The position numbers were made by a program, and so were the translations under genes. From contig CM076854.1 of NCBI GenBank assembly GCA_039519185.1, positions 147,670,997 to 147,734,996 of the forward strand: a stretch of DNA of 64,000 nucleotides, given 5' to 3'. The notes beneath the pieces were generated by a model. It searched no databases and was not told where the DNA came from. It saw only the letters and a list, made by a program, of their open reading frames with translations. Below, in pieces: positions 53,425 to 64,000 of this stretch. This DNA comes from Astragalus membranaceus (lineage: Eukaryota > Streptophyta > Magnoliopsida > Fabales > Fabaceae). Position 1 is the first letter of the stretch. The number at the start of each line of letters is the position of its first letter.

Positions 53425-54870
53425 ATTTGATTTTGAACGCAGTACTGTTAAGTCTCTTGTCCATGTATCTGGTGCTTTTCCTTTCTCGCATTGTGAATTT
53501 CGTAAATTTGTTTAAGTGAAATAACATTAGCGCTTTCGTTGTGTTTTTGTTGAAATTGTATTTGGAACTTCTTATTCTGGATTCTGTGCTGTATGGTTCG
53601 TCGGTATTTGTATTTTTAGGGTTAGCTACTATTGCAATCATATGCTTTGTTTGCAGCCATTATTGACTCCTTAGATTCTTTTAGAAAAATAGTAGTGTGG
53701 CTTGTACCACCCTATATGCTTATTTTCGTAGGTGAAGCTAAAATGCATAGTATGTGTTTGATGATTGGTTATGATTTGTAGGGTGTGCGAAACTAGTTTA
53801 GAATGGTTTTTTTATAAGTAGTTTTATTTGAATTTATTTTAGGTGCTTTTAGTTTTAAGGTGAGGCAATAAATAAATCCCCCGAAGGAAGATGACTTGAA
53901 ATCACGAGTAAATTTTGTGGTAAAATATTCTTTTCAAAAAAAAAATTGTGGTAAAATTTTGTGTTTCTTTTTGGAGAATATTTTTAAGTTGATTTTAAGT
54001 TAAAGTGAATGTTGATTTCACATCAGGATGAATGTTGTTTTTAAGTTAAAAGTGAATTACACATTGGGTTAATTATATATATTATATTATATATACATAA
54101 ATTCACAGAAAGAATGCTTTTTTTAGTTTAGAGGTCGTTAACCCGGTCGCAGTGTTTAGGGAAAAGGGGCCGTGACTAATTCGAAATTCAGCTGAGGGGT
54201 AAATAAAATCTGACTTCAATTTATTTCATTGTCGGGGATAACAATGATGTTTTTTAATTACATTGTTTGAATATTCTCAATTTAAATTGTTTTGGAGTGT
54301 TTAATTAACAAAATGAGTTTAAATATAAATACAAAAATTGCAAAAAACCGGGTTCTTAGATTTTCTGTACTCTTATACTATGTAGCTAACTAATGACTTT
54401 GGTTTCATCTCAAAAAGAATTTTGTGGCTAAAGTCTGGCGCTTGTTGGATTGCCTGTTGTGAATAGTTTATTCGTTGTATGACCACGAGATCTAAGAGTG
54501 TGTTTGCTAGCTGAATTACTATCTAGTGGTTAAGGAACAAGTTAGTTATGCTTCAGTCAACGGGTTATGGTTCAATGAGGAATTAGGTATTGTTGGTTAG
54601 TCATGTTAAAGATGGTTAGTTGTTAGTAATTGGTAGGTAAAATTGCTCTCGAGGTCCTTTTAAGTTATTTCCTTGTAGTGGTTAGTTTAGTCCTTTAAGT
54701 TTTTTTCTCCCAATATGATCTTTTAAGTTTCAAATTGTTGACGTTACTTCTTTTTTTTCAGTTTTAGGTTGACTCCGTCACAAAAATACTTAAGTGGCTA
54801 TTATGAAGCTTATATGGTTGTTACGGTGTCCATGTGTCCATTTTTTTTCTGACTAGTTTTTTTGGTTATC
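53425..54870. other. 3' flank of the OEP7-like gene and intergenic DNA
   Basis: 53425 to roughly 53800 is the probable 3' UTR. Beyond that it is AT-rich, with ta-rich 54070-54100 and no other gene recognised. Confidence 0.5.
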
Positions 54871-54879
54871 GTGTTGTTG

Positions 54880-54985
54880 GTGCACAATATGCACTGACTT
54901 TATCATGACTAATTTACGTCGGGGAACTTGGCTGACCACGAGTATCGGCTTTGTCGGCCTGTGTGGTTCCATCCTCCCAACCCCA
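54880..54985 (+). repeat. SINE-like fragment, relative of 13440-13640
   Basis: Shares gactaat..acgt, ggctgaccacgag, ctttgtcggcctgtgtggtt and tcctcccaac with the plus strand at 13475-13560. No tail or TSD resolved. Confidence 0.45.
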
Positions 54986-55124
54986 AGTTCCAACTTAAGA
55001 CAAAATAATAAAGTAAAAAAAAACCATTTTCATCTTCAAACCCAAAACCCTAAAGCATGAAAATCCCTAATTTTATGCTCAAGTCCATAATCTACCCATC
55101 TTTATCTTTAAGCTCTCTGCCCAT

Positions 55125-57560
55125 TGTTATACCCCAATTTTGTTCGATCTTTTTTTCGCAATCATTTCTATCATTTATTTTGCGTGTCATAAGTCACAAA
55201 TCCTATTGCCACGAGATAAGTTTTTCAGGCTCATTCGATGCTGTCTCGTTTTAATTCGGGCCAACACTTAATACTTTGTTCAATCGGGCCGAAATGTCTT
55301 TTTGCCTGATTGGGCCCATACTTGCGTGGTTGGTTTGTATGTCTACGATTCGCGCCTGTCTAGTAATATGGGCCTATGTGTTGCTATTGGACCTATGTTA
55401 GTAATTTGTTTAGATTGGACCTGATTTTAGAAAATTGTTCTAATTGGGCCTTATTTTAGTCTTTTGATTGGGCTTGGCCCAATTTAATCATTTTCTTCCA
55501 TTTTGACCAAAAAACAATAAATCTGTCCACGGTCCAAATAACAAATGTAATTAAAATTCAATAAAAATTAATTTACAAAAAATACAAAATAAATTAAAAA
55601 ATACAAAAAATAATAAAAATCCGAAAATACATAAAAAATGCATAAAAATAGGAAAAAAGGTAATAAAAAAAAAGGCGCCTAAGCAACAGCAGTTGGACCC
55701 TAACCCTTTCTTGCTCACCAAGCACACATCTCCAACCCAAGCCCAAAACCTGCAAAAGAGGAAAGAAAATTATATTAGAATCAGAAATTTTTGGTGAAAA
55801 AACCTAATTTTTGCCTATAAAAGCAAGAGAAAATCAGACAGAAACCACACACGGAAATTCACACAGAAAATTAGACAAGTTTCAAAACCCTAATCATAGA
55901 GCGATAAAAGTCCAGAAACAGAAGCAGTCAATCGATGAAGGGCAGCTGCAGTAATCAACAGTAGCAGTGGACAAGCAGTATCAGTAAGCAACAATAGCAA
56001 GGGGAAATAGGTTGGTCTATACGTTTTCGCTTTTGTCTATTTAGGTTTTATCAAGTCTAGTTTGTAAATAGGTTAGTTGGTAAAGATCTGTCGTTGTAAC
56101 TTGTCCTAATAAACTGAAATTAGTAACAGGTCCTAACAGTATGTCTAACATATTCAAACACATTCAGAATCAGTTTTTATTTCTTCTAAAAAACATGAAT
56201 GAAGTTATAATTAATTACAAAATTTAAAATGGACCCAGTAGTAGAAAAATTAGGTTTCAAAAACACGAAATTAGGGACAGATTAGAATTTGAAATCAGTA
56301 TTGTACAGTATAGAGTTCCTTTCTAGTGAAACAAATTAGGCTTAACAGAGAAATAAAAAAATAGAAAAAAGAAAACGAACCGTACCGGCTCCGACCACCG
56401 TGACGGTGGTCGTCTCCCCAAAACGCACCGTCCTCGCCACTGTTACCGTCGCGCGACGTCGTGAAGCCATCGCCGTGAGTCCAAGTTGTCGTCCAAGTGT
56501 CGCCGTGAGAACCCACCAGGGACCTCCGCCGTCGGTTCCTCTTTTATCGTCCGCCGTCGTCATCTCGTCGTTGTCCGTGAATCACCCGTGGCCGTCGTGC
56601 GACGTGCGTTAACGCTTGGCCGTCCTCCTCCCATCATCGTCGCATCACCTCTTCGTTCGCACCGGTCAACCACCACCATCACACCGTTGCCAGCGTCGCC
56701 GTTTCGTCCTCCGGTGCGGCCATGCTTGGCCACGAACCCCATTCGTCTCCACGAAGCCCTCTTCTCTCTCTCTCTCTCCGCAAATCTCTCTCTGCAAATC
56801 TCTCCCTCTCTCACCAAAATTTCGCATGTCTTCTCTCTGTGATATGTATGAAACGGCGCAACTGGAGAGTGGAAAGAAGGGAAATTAGGTTTGGCTCTTT
56901 AGATGCCTTAAATAGTCTAGGGTTTTTGCTTAATTTTAATTTTTAATTTTTTAGTTCAGATTACTGTATGCACCACACCAATTCCATTATGCATCTCCCT
57001 ACGCAAGCCCATAAATTCGCAGGCCGGTCTACAAACTGGGCTGCTGCTTTTCACACCCAGTTTTTATAATACAACTCCCTTCCTACAAACTGCACCCTCT
57101 CTTTTCGTTTTTTATTAATTTCTTTTACAAAAAGCCTATAAAAATAAATAGATAAATATTTCATTTTCAAAAATATAAATAAGGGACTAAGTCGACTGTA
57201 CAGTGGGGTTAGTCTGCTTTTTAGGTCACTAATGAACCGTTACGGATCATGTCATAAAATCCCTATTTAAAACAAACAATTTCTAAATTAAAATAAACAC
57301 AAACACATTTCTTTCCACTAATCAAATTTTTAAAATAGGGGATTAAGTCGGCCGTACGGTCGGGTTAGTCACCGTTTTAGGACGAATGAACCGTACGGAT
57401 CGAGAGTCCTAAAACCCCTATTCAAACAAAATCAAACCACCACACATCAAACTATTGTCCAAACTTCAAAAAACTCCATTTTCACAAATTAGGGGACGAA
57501 GTCAATTGTACAGTCGGATTAGTCTCACACTTTTACGGCTTACTTAATCACATGAAGTAT
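55125..57560 (+). mobile_element. LTR of the same gypsy family as 9573-12040, copy 2
   Basis: Starts tgttataccccaattttg. Follows copy 1 through ttgggcttggcccaattta, the tact-rich leader, the CCGTCG/TCTCTC-rich block (56390-56820), aattttaatttttaattttt, and the block ggattaagtcggccgtacg. That block has three copies here, from 57181, 57336 and 57491, against two in copy 1. It breaks off near 57560 before the gatacgtaggag end seen in copy 1. The reading frames in 56290-56950 are low-complexity and occur on both strands. Confidence 0.7.
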
Positions 57561-58075
57561 CCATTTTAATTTTACTATATTTTAAGTATGGTAATTCATA
57601 TTTGAATAAAATAATAATCACATTTTTTTTTATATTTGGCTCTTTAGAGTGAAATTTAATTAATTAAACTTTAGATCAAATTATATTTTTTGATTTATGA
57701 AAAACTGAACCCACCGAACCAATCCAAACCGCATTGATTTGGTTCAGGTTGGTTCGGATATTTTTAAGAAAATGAGCCGAAAGAAACCAAATCGCATATG
57801 TTTTTACCATGCGTCCTTGCGGTTTCGGATGATCTTTTCGTATGATACACCAAAACGGCATTGTAGAGAAAATTTGATGAAAGATTGATATGCATAATGT
57901 AAGTAGTGCGTGCAAAATGGCCAACGCCTAATGGACTTGTTTGATAAGCTGGCATGACATAATTAGACAGCTTGGTTTGGTATTCTTTGATGTTTGACCT
58001 ATATCATAATGGGCAGGCGCACAGGCAGTTTGCCATGAATAAGACTTTCCAATTTATTTTCGGCTTTTATTTTTT
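57561..58075. other. Intergenic DNA
   Basis: No gene recognised. 57700-57800 has repeated ggttcgg/aaccaaatc words. Confidence 0.5.
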
Positions 58076-59312
58076 TGGGATAAAAGAGGGCTTTCGCCCA
58101 AAAAACTAAGTAGAAACTCCAATTACATCATGAGTAACTAGATGCGCCACAGATGCTGGCACTCTATCAAAAACAACGTGACCTTGTGGAATACTACTCC
58201 CTATACTAGCTAGTGCGTCGACACACCTATTAGCTTCACGATAAATGTGCTTGATACTCAACTCGATCCCTTCCATCATTAAAGCCTTGATTCTATTTAT
58301 CAACGCCACTCCTTCCCCGTTACCAGGACCTTGGTCGCGCAAACTACGAACAATGATGTCAGAATCTATCTCAATCTCCAGCCTACTCCCATCTCCTTTG
58401 CTAGTTTCAGCCCCTCGTACACACCCCAAAGCTCAGCCACATATGCACTGCAACAGCCCAGCTGCTTGGCAAACCCCCTAATCCATTGACCATCCCGGCC
58501 TCTAATAAGACCACCACATCCTGCTTTAGCATTACCAGCCTTCGATGCACCATCTGTATTGAGTTTTAACCAACCCCTAGGAGGAGGTATCCACCTTACA
58601 TTAATCACTTGCCTCGGCCGCTTTCCTACACCTATGTCATCATGAGCAGTAGAAGAATAGAATCTGGTGTTATCTAACACCTCAAACCACGGACGCCAGG
58701 GACGCTTGAAAGCCGGATCATGAACCTCTTGATTCCGCCATCTCCAAAGGGCATGACAAGTATTAGCCCACACTGCTGCCCAAGTCACATCCGAAAAGAT
58801 ACCTGCATCACAAAAAAGGTTAGACACAATCCATTCCTCCAAGGGTAGCCCGAAGAACTCGGCCCTCTTATTGACTGCCACCAAATTAGCCCACACCTCC
58901 ACCGCCGTAAGACAATCTCGAAGAACATGAAGAGTTGTCTCAACGGTGCCTCCACACAAATTACAATACGCCGAGCCAAGTCCCATTCGGCTCATTCTCT
59001 CATTAGTCAAAAGTCTATCATGCAAGATTAGCCACACAAAATAGCGAACTCTTTCAATTACTTGAAGCTTCCAAACCTTATTCCACATACTAGAAGCATC
59101 ATTCTCTTGATACTTACTCAAAAGCCAATACCCACTTTTAATAGTATACTGACGATGCTTCTCACCGGGCCAAATCCTGCAATCCTCGCCATGATCATCA
59201 CCAGGAGGAACAATGGATTTAATCCTCTCAACAAAATCACTAGGAATGCAAGATAAAAGAGTATCCAAATTCCAACCCCTAGAACTTGTACTCCAAAATT
59301 GATTAAACCGAT
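58076..59312 (-). pseudogene. LINE 3' end: zinc-binding domain and RNase H
   Basis: On the minus strand: HRQYTIKSGYWLLSKYQ, VWKLQVIERVRYFVWLILHD, the zinc motif CNLCGGTVETTLHVLRDC, then RNase H starting WLKLNTDGASKAGNAKAGCG, with AELWGVYEGLKLA and, after a frameshift near 58370-58420, IEIDSDIIVRSL and HIYREANRCVDALA. The D-E-D set of RNase H is visible (NTDGA, AELW, DSD). The minus-strand tail ends in an A-run at about 58078-58070. 5' truncated at 59312. RNase H-bearing LINEs of this type are common in plants. Frameshifted, so inactive. Confidence 0.85.
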
Positions 59313-59329
59313 CATTTTATCTCTGATTT

Positions 59330-59655
59330 CTCAAAAAAGTTTTTGGAGTTACATGTTTATATATAAATCTGGAACACATTTTTTTGATTTTTCGGAATTA
59401 CGTCTGAACACATAATTTCGGAACACATTTTTTATTCCGGAATTATGTCATTTGAGGTAATTCCAGAAAAATCAATAAAAATACGTTTCGGAATTATCCC
59501 GTAGTACATAATTCCGGAACACAAAAAATGCTTCCAAAATTATGCATCATAGCTATTTCCGAAACGCATTTTCTTGATTTTTCTAGAATTACGTCTAAAC
59601 ATATAATTCCGGAACACATTTTCTGTTCCGGAATTATGTCGTTTGAGGGGTAAAT
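59330..59655. repeat. TTCCGGAA-rich repeat block
   Basis: Two direct copies of a unit ending ccggaattatgtc(a/g)tttgagg (about 59369-59455 and 59560-59648) surround an inverted copy (59460-59545). Each contains palindromic ttccggaa/gaattatg and (g)gaacacatttt words. Possibly the remains of a small inverted-repeat element. Confidence 0.7.
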
Positions 59656-60453
59656 AAAAAGCCTTTATTTTCTGCTATTTAAAAGTTTTTAATATTTGTA
59701 TCAAGTTAAATAATATAACACACAACTGAAGTCAATTATTATTTTTGGTTACAACAACTGAAGTCAATTATTATGGATAAATCTTTATAATTTTCAATTT
59801 TTTCTTGAGTATATATCTCTTTTTCTTTTTTCAAGTGACGTGTTTTTGATGTCGATAAAAAAGGGACGTGTTTTTGACCATTTTAATTAATTTCAATTTA
59901 GAAATCAGAAAAAGAAAAGATAAGAAATGAAAGTGATTGTTTCCGCTTTGGATGGGATAATTAATATTCTTTTATTTTTGACAAATTAATATTCTTTTTA
60001 TTTTCATAACAATAATATAATATAATTAATATTCCATCCCTATTGTTCTTTCCTCCACTTCACATTCCACAACGATTATCCCAAACAATTGCCGCCCATA
60101 CCCCACTATTACTACCCACACCCCCCCCTGTAAACGTTCCAACACCCAATCACTTTCCTTTTCTCCTTCTCAAACCTCGCCCCCCCTTTTTCTCTATCAA
60201 CTGCTCTTCACCCTCGTTTCACACTCTCTTCAACTTCAAATTCAATTTCATTTTTTTTCTTTCCTTTTCAAACTCCAATAATAATCCCCAAAAACTTTCT
60301 TCTATAAACAACAAAAACAAAACCCAACCTTTTTTCTGCCATCAATGCAATGCTTCTTTCTGGACAGTGGACCCCACCTTCTTCTTTCTTCATCTCTTAA
60401 CCCTTCTTCGCTCTTTGTACTTGTTGTTGAATGAGCAACAACATCAACAACGA
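59656..60453 (+). promoter_or_regulatory. Promoter and 5' leader of the TBL gene
   Basis: AT-rich to about 60030 with a tataatataatt stretch at 60008-60025 that could hold the TATA box. From 60030 it becomes CT/C-rich, as in plant leaders. The transcription start is not determined. Confidence 0.4.
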
Positions 60454-60480
60454 ATGAATGTTTGTTTGCAAGAGAGCTAA
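60454..60480 (+). other. Upstream ORF of the TBL gene (8 codons)
   Basis: ATG at 60454 gives MNVCLQES and a stop at 60478-60480, 14 nt before the main ATG. A second upstream ATG at 60458 is in another frame and overlaps the main start. They may lower translation of the main ORF; not demonstrable from sequence alone. Confidence 0.5.
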
Positions 60481-60494
60481 AACAAAGTTTCAAA

Positions 60495-62916
60495 ATGACC
60501 CACATAAATTTTCTCAAGAAATTCAAACGCTTTAACCCTTTAGAACCCTCTTTAACCATAGTTGGTTTCTTCTTGTTAACTCTTCTCTTCATCAGTTGCT
60601 TCTTTTACATTGATTATAAGGGTTTACGTTCTCGAGGAACCACTCTTTTTGCTTTTCATTTTTCAACTTCTTCTTCTTCTTCTTCTCCTTCTAAACCTCT
60701 TCCAGTTCAGTTTCTTAGTCAAGATGGTGATAACTGTGATGTGTTTGATGGGAATTGGGTTTGGGATGAAAGCTATCCACTTTATCATTCATTAAATTGT
60801 TCATTCTTGGATCAAGGTTTTCGGTGTTCTGAGAATGGTAGACCTGATGCTTTCTACACTAAATGGCGATGGCAACCTAAAGATTGCAACTTGCCCAGGT
60901 TTTAATCAAGCCCTTTTCATTATTTCCCCCCTTTTTCGTTTTATTTGATTTTTTTTATTATTTTGGAGGTAATTTTTATGTTTTGATTTTGGTTGGTAGA
61001 AGGTAGTGTCAAATATATGAAGACAACTAGTTTTTGTTATATTATTGGTTATTGTCCTTTTTGTTTTATATATGATATGGAATTAGTTTGTTTTGATAAG
61101 CTATCCTTATGAATCGATATGAAGGAATTGTGTGTGGCCTTTTTGGTTTGTTGAATGTGTATTAAAAGGAGTTGCGTATGTTTATGAAATAGGTATGATA
61201 GAGAAGAACTTGCTATTTGTTTGTTTATTTATTTCATAGTGATCTGAATTGTCTTTGTCTGTATTGCCAATTTCATTATCATTAACTTTGTATCCATAAA
61301 CATTGGCGTACCAGTCAAGCTCAGCATATTTCTTTTTCCAAAAGGAAGAAAAGAATCAATTTTTGATTTGTTTTTGCATACAGTCTACTGTTAAGTTGAA
61401 GCACCAACACAGGCACAAACACGACATTAACACGAACACTTATACACCAGTAATAATTTGAAAATGTAAGTAATTTAAGTGTTTGTGTTTGTGTTGGAGT
61501 CCAACGCAACACATGTTGGACACTGGACACGTCTTCAACTTGAAGTGTCAGTGCTGTAGACTTATGCCAAGTAAGTTGTTGGAGTGTTATATAATCTGAG
61601 GATTTACTTGTATGACAGATTTGATGCAAGGAAGATGTTGGAAAGGTTACGAAACAAGCGGTTAGTTTTTGTTGGTGATTCGATTGGAAGGAACCAATGG
61701 GAATCACTGCTTTGCATGCTTTCTTCTGCTATTGCAAACAAGTCTTCTGTCTATGAGGTTAATGGGAGTCCAATTTCAAAGCATATGGGCTTCTTGGCAT
61801 TCAAGTTTGAAGATTTCAACTGTACCATTGAATACTTCAGGTCTCCATTTTTAGTAGTGCAGGGAAGACCTCCTTCTGGAGCACCTGAAGGGGTAAAGTT
61901 GACTTTGAGATTAGATCATATGGACTGGACTTCTAATCGGTGGAAAGATGCGGATGTGTTGGTTCTCAATGCTGGACATTGGTGGAATAATGAGAAAACT
62001 ATCAAAATGTAAGGATTCTTTTGTGTCTTTCTGGGGTGCTGGATTGATATTCTTAGTATTTCTCAGAATTTTTTTCTAGTAGATTGAATTTGATATTCTT
62101 TCTGGCTATAAAACTCTCAAAAGGATTTATATGAAGACTGTGTGATATGCTCTGTTTATGTCCATGATATCGAAATCCTTGGACGTAGCATAAATTACTT
62201 TGTTAAAAGTTTGCTTTAATATTTTACCCTATATTGAATTCGTAATTGTATGTGCCTTTGATTTTGGGCTCATTGTATTGCTTAGGGGTTGTTACTTCCA
62301 AATAGGGGAGGAAGTGAAGATGAATATGACTACAGAAGATGCATTCCGAATATCAGTCGACACAGTAGTTAATTGGATTGCTAGTGAAGTAAACACGAAC
62401 AAAACTTATGTCGTTTTCCGAACTTACGCTCCTGTGCATTTCAGGTTTGTCTAAACTTTCAAACAGACTTACCTATCTTTGTATCTTTAATTCTTTATTT
62501 GATCAAAATTTGTCTGTCATAACACATTTGTTGGATGCATCAGGGGTGGTGATTGGAACACCGGCGGCGGTTGTCACTTGGAAACACTACCTGATTTAGG
62601 CTCCTTACCAGTTCTGTCCGACATTCATTTCAGAACCGTCGTTGATGTCTTATCAGAACGCGCTAATAAATCACAAGTTTTGAACTTGGACTTACTTAAC
62701 GTCACACAAATGTCGGTACGCAGGAAAGACGGCCATGCGTCTATTTACTATCGCGGTTCAGACAAAGGCTTAGCCTCTATGCAGCGACAAGACTGTAGTC
62801 ACTGGTGTCTTCCCGGTGTTCCTGATTCGTGGAATGAAATTATTTATGCCCTTCTTCTCAAGAGGGAGACTTTTCGAGAAAGGAATACAACACAAGTTTC
62901 TCAAGTTTCACTATAA
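60495..62916 (+). CDS. TBL: Trichome birefringence-like (TBL) polysaccharide O-acetyltransferase, four exons
   Basis: Exons 60495-60898, 61619-62008, 62286-62444 and 62544-62916, all with GT/AG borders, giving 441 residues. The ATG at 60495 precedes a basic N-terminus and one membrane anchor (residues 19-39), so the protein is a type II Golgi protein. A Ser-rich stem follows. The PMR5N/TBL domain begins at about residue 80 (CDVFDGNWVWDESYPLY, RCSENGRPD, KWRWQPKDC). The esterase-like domain has the GDS motif at 154-156 (VFVGDSIGRNQWESL) and the D-x-x-H motif at 401-404 (DCSHWCLPGVPDSW), the catalytic Ser and Asp/His pair. TBL proteins transfer acetyl groups to xylan, pectin or other wall polymers. 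It most resembles the TBL8-TBL11 subgroup by memory of motifs; the exact orthologue and substrate are not determined. It appears intact. Confidence 0.92.
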
Positions 62917-64000
62917 AACAGAAGTTTCTTCTCACCGGTTTGATGTCCAGTCTGGTTTTCAAAACATTAATTTGCCGAGAACACACTCATACAAATCTTT
63001 GGCGAATGACTTCAAGATGGAAGTTAAGTTTGCCATATTTGTGGTTAGTCTCACTAATTGGTGCATCTAACTATTTGTTAGCTTGCCTTGTTACAAAAAT
63101 TTCATTCTTAGCAAGCTAAGAAATTCACTACATATTTGGTTTAAGGAACATGTTTTTTTGTTTTATTTTCTAATTTTACTGATAATTACAAAAAGTACCA
63201 TCTTATTTTCACTTTATTTCTTGTTTTTGAAGATTTGTACATCAAACCGTGGAAACAAGACAAAAAAATGATATAATTTTTGCATCATTGTACAAATCTT
63301 TGAAAGTATAGAGAAAGTGAAAATAAGATTATATTTTTTATAATTATTAGTTAAAATTGAGAATACAAACATAAACTATTTTCTTAAATCAAACTGGTTG
63401 ATTGGCCCAAAGTAGTGGTCTGCCTTTGTGGGTGAAGTTCCAGATGGGAAGTGCATGTGGGATGGTGATTTTGAGGAATAGCTTATAGAAAAAAAATAAT
63501 CAGATTACAAACTTGATGGATCCAAAGCCATACAACATTATTTGTGTTGTAAAATTTTAAGTGACATTAGTCTTCAAAAGAGTAGTGGAAGATCTGTTGC
63601 ATTTTGTACATAGTATTATTATAAATAAAAAAGAAATTTTCCTTTGTTAACTTTTTTTTGTTTACTAAAATGGCAAATAAACACCACATATACACACTAC
63701 CATTATTCTCACTCCAGAGCCAACGCTCCCATGTCGCTGAAATTGCCGAGGCAAACCAAACAGGTAGGGACTTTATTTTGTTAACTTGCTTTCATTTATA
63801 TCAACACATACTTAGGATTAATTCTGTTATCGATTCATACATGTAATCTAGTTCAAGTTTCAAGATCAATTTGTAAATTTTCCTTGTGTTGATAAAATCA
63901 ATTTGTATTTTTAATAATCTCTTTTGAATGATTCTACTTCCGGATGATACAAGTTATTGACTGTTACTTACCTTGAAATTGTCATTATGTACTTTGCGTG
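62917..64000. other. 3' UTR of the TBL gene and downstream DNA
   Basis: AT-rich. attataaataaaaa near 63616 is a possible poly(A) region for long transcripts. A short open frame at 63670-63760 (ATGGCAAATAAACACC onward) ends at a GT donor and could be an exon of the next gene, but I do not recognise it. Confidence 0.4.

Noticed and set aside
57676..57955. Two overlapping minus-strand frames of 60-80 codons
   Set aside because: No recognisable domain, no splice context, and composition is like the surrounding intergenic DNA.
60462..60494. Earlier in-frame start for the TBL protein
   Set aside because: The codon at 60462 is TTG, not ATG; the first in-frame ATG is at 60495.
63658..63846. 62-codon frame near the right edge
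   Set aside because: Its stated opening has no ATG at the start; only the ATG at 63670 is usable and no family is recognised, so it is mentioned only as a possible exon.

Overview
This window is plant nuclear DNA. The evidence is spliced genes with GT/AG introns, a trichome-birefringence-like (TBL) wall acetyltransferase gene, a plastid outer-envelope protein gene, and a dense, layered load of plant transposons: Athila, Tat/Ogre-like, Tekay/Del and copia LTR elements, LINEs, a tRNA-derived SINE, MULEs and CACTA elements. The repeat composition and gene fragments look most like a papilionoid legume. That is inference; no species marker is visible. Only two genes look intact: an OEP7-like gene at 53.2 kb and the four-exon TBL gene at 60.5-62.9 kb. 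Almost everything else is transposon or pseudogene.

Layout: 1-6.0 kb is the 3' half of an Athila-type gypsy element on the minus strand (integrase, then a decayed additional ORF in the env position). 6.3-12.9 kb is a Tat-type gypsy element on the minus strand (LTR, gag, protease, start of RT), split by a 1.1-kb CACTA element (TSD AAT) and by a 2.4-kb LTR of another gypsy family. 13-19 kb holds SINEs, a microsatellite, a lone MULE end and LTR fragments. 19.6-21.75 kb is a LINE 3' end interrupted by a MULE with a perfect 9-bp TSD. 24.35-26.77 kb is a complete solo Tekay-like LTR (TSD GGTAG). 27.0-32.65 kb is a copia element on the minus strand, cut by an LTR-like insert flanked by a 192-bp duplication. 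32.65-37.4 kb is a Tekay-like 5' LTR with PBS and a decayed internal region. 37.79-39.33 kb is a CACTA element (TSD CCA) carrying two exons of a Ulp1-type protease.

The most remarkable region is 40.3-52.9 kb. An F-box pseudogene (starts 40922, ends 52396) is split by a 10,368-bp CACTA element (41586-51953, TSD TAA). This element carries exon-intron pieces of at least five unrelated host genes, all on the plus strand: EBP1, ESF1, an IQD calmodulin-binding protein, an ERECTA-family receptor kinase (LRR part and juxtamembrane part separately) and the CDC48C/NVL AAA-ATPase 3' end. Inside it sits a second CACTA element (46710-50650, TSD ATT) with remnants of a Ptta/En/Spm transposase. The F-box locus is itself flanked by diverged inverted repeats, so three levels of nesting are possible. 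This resembles gene-fragment-rich CACTA elements such as soybean Tgm-Express1, but this gene combination is the best candidate for something undescribed here.

53-64 kb is the gene-bearing end: the OEP7-like gene, a second copy of the 2.4-kb LTR family (55125-57560), a LINE 3' end with RNase H (minus), a TTCCGGAA-rich repeat block, and the TBL gene.
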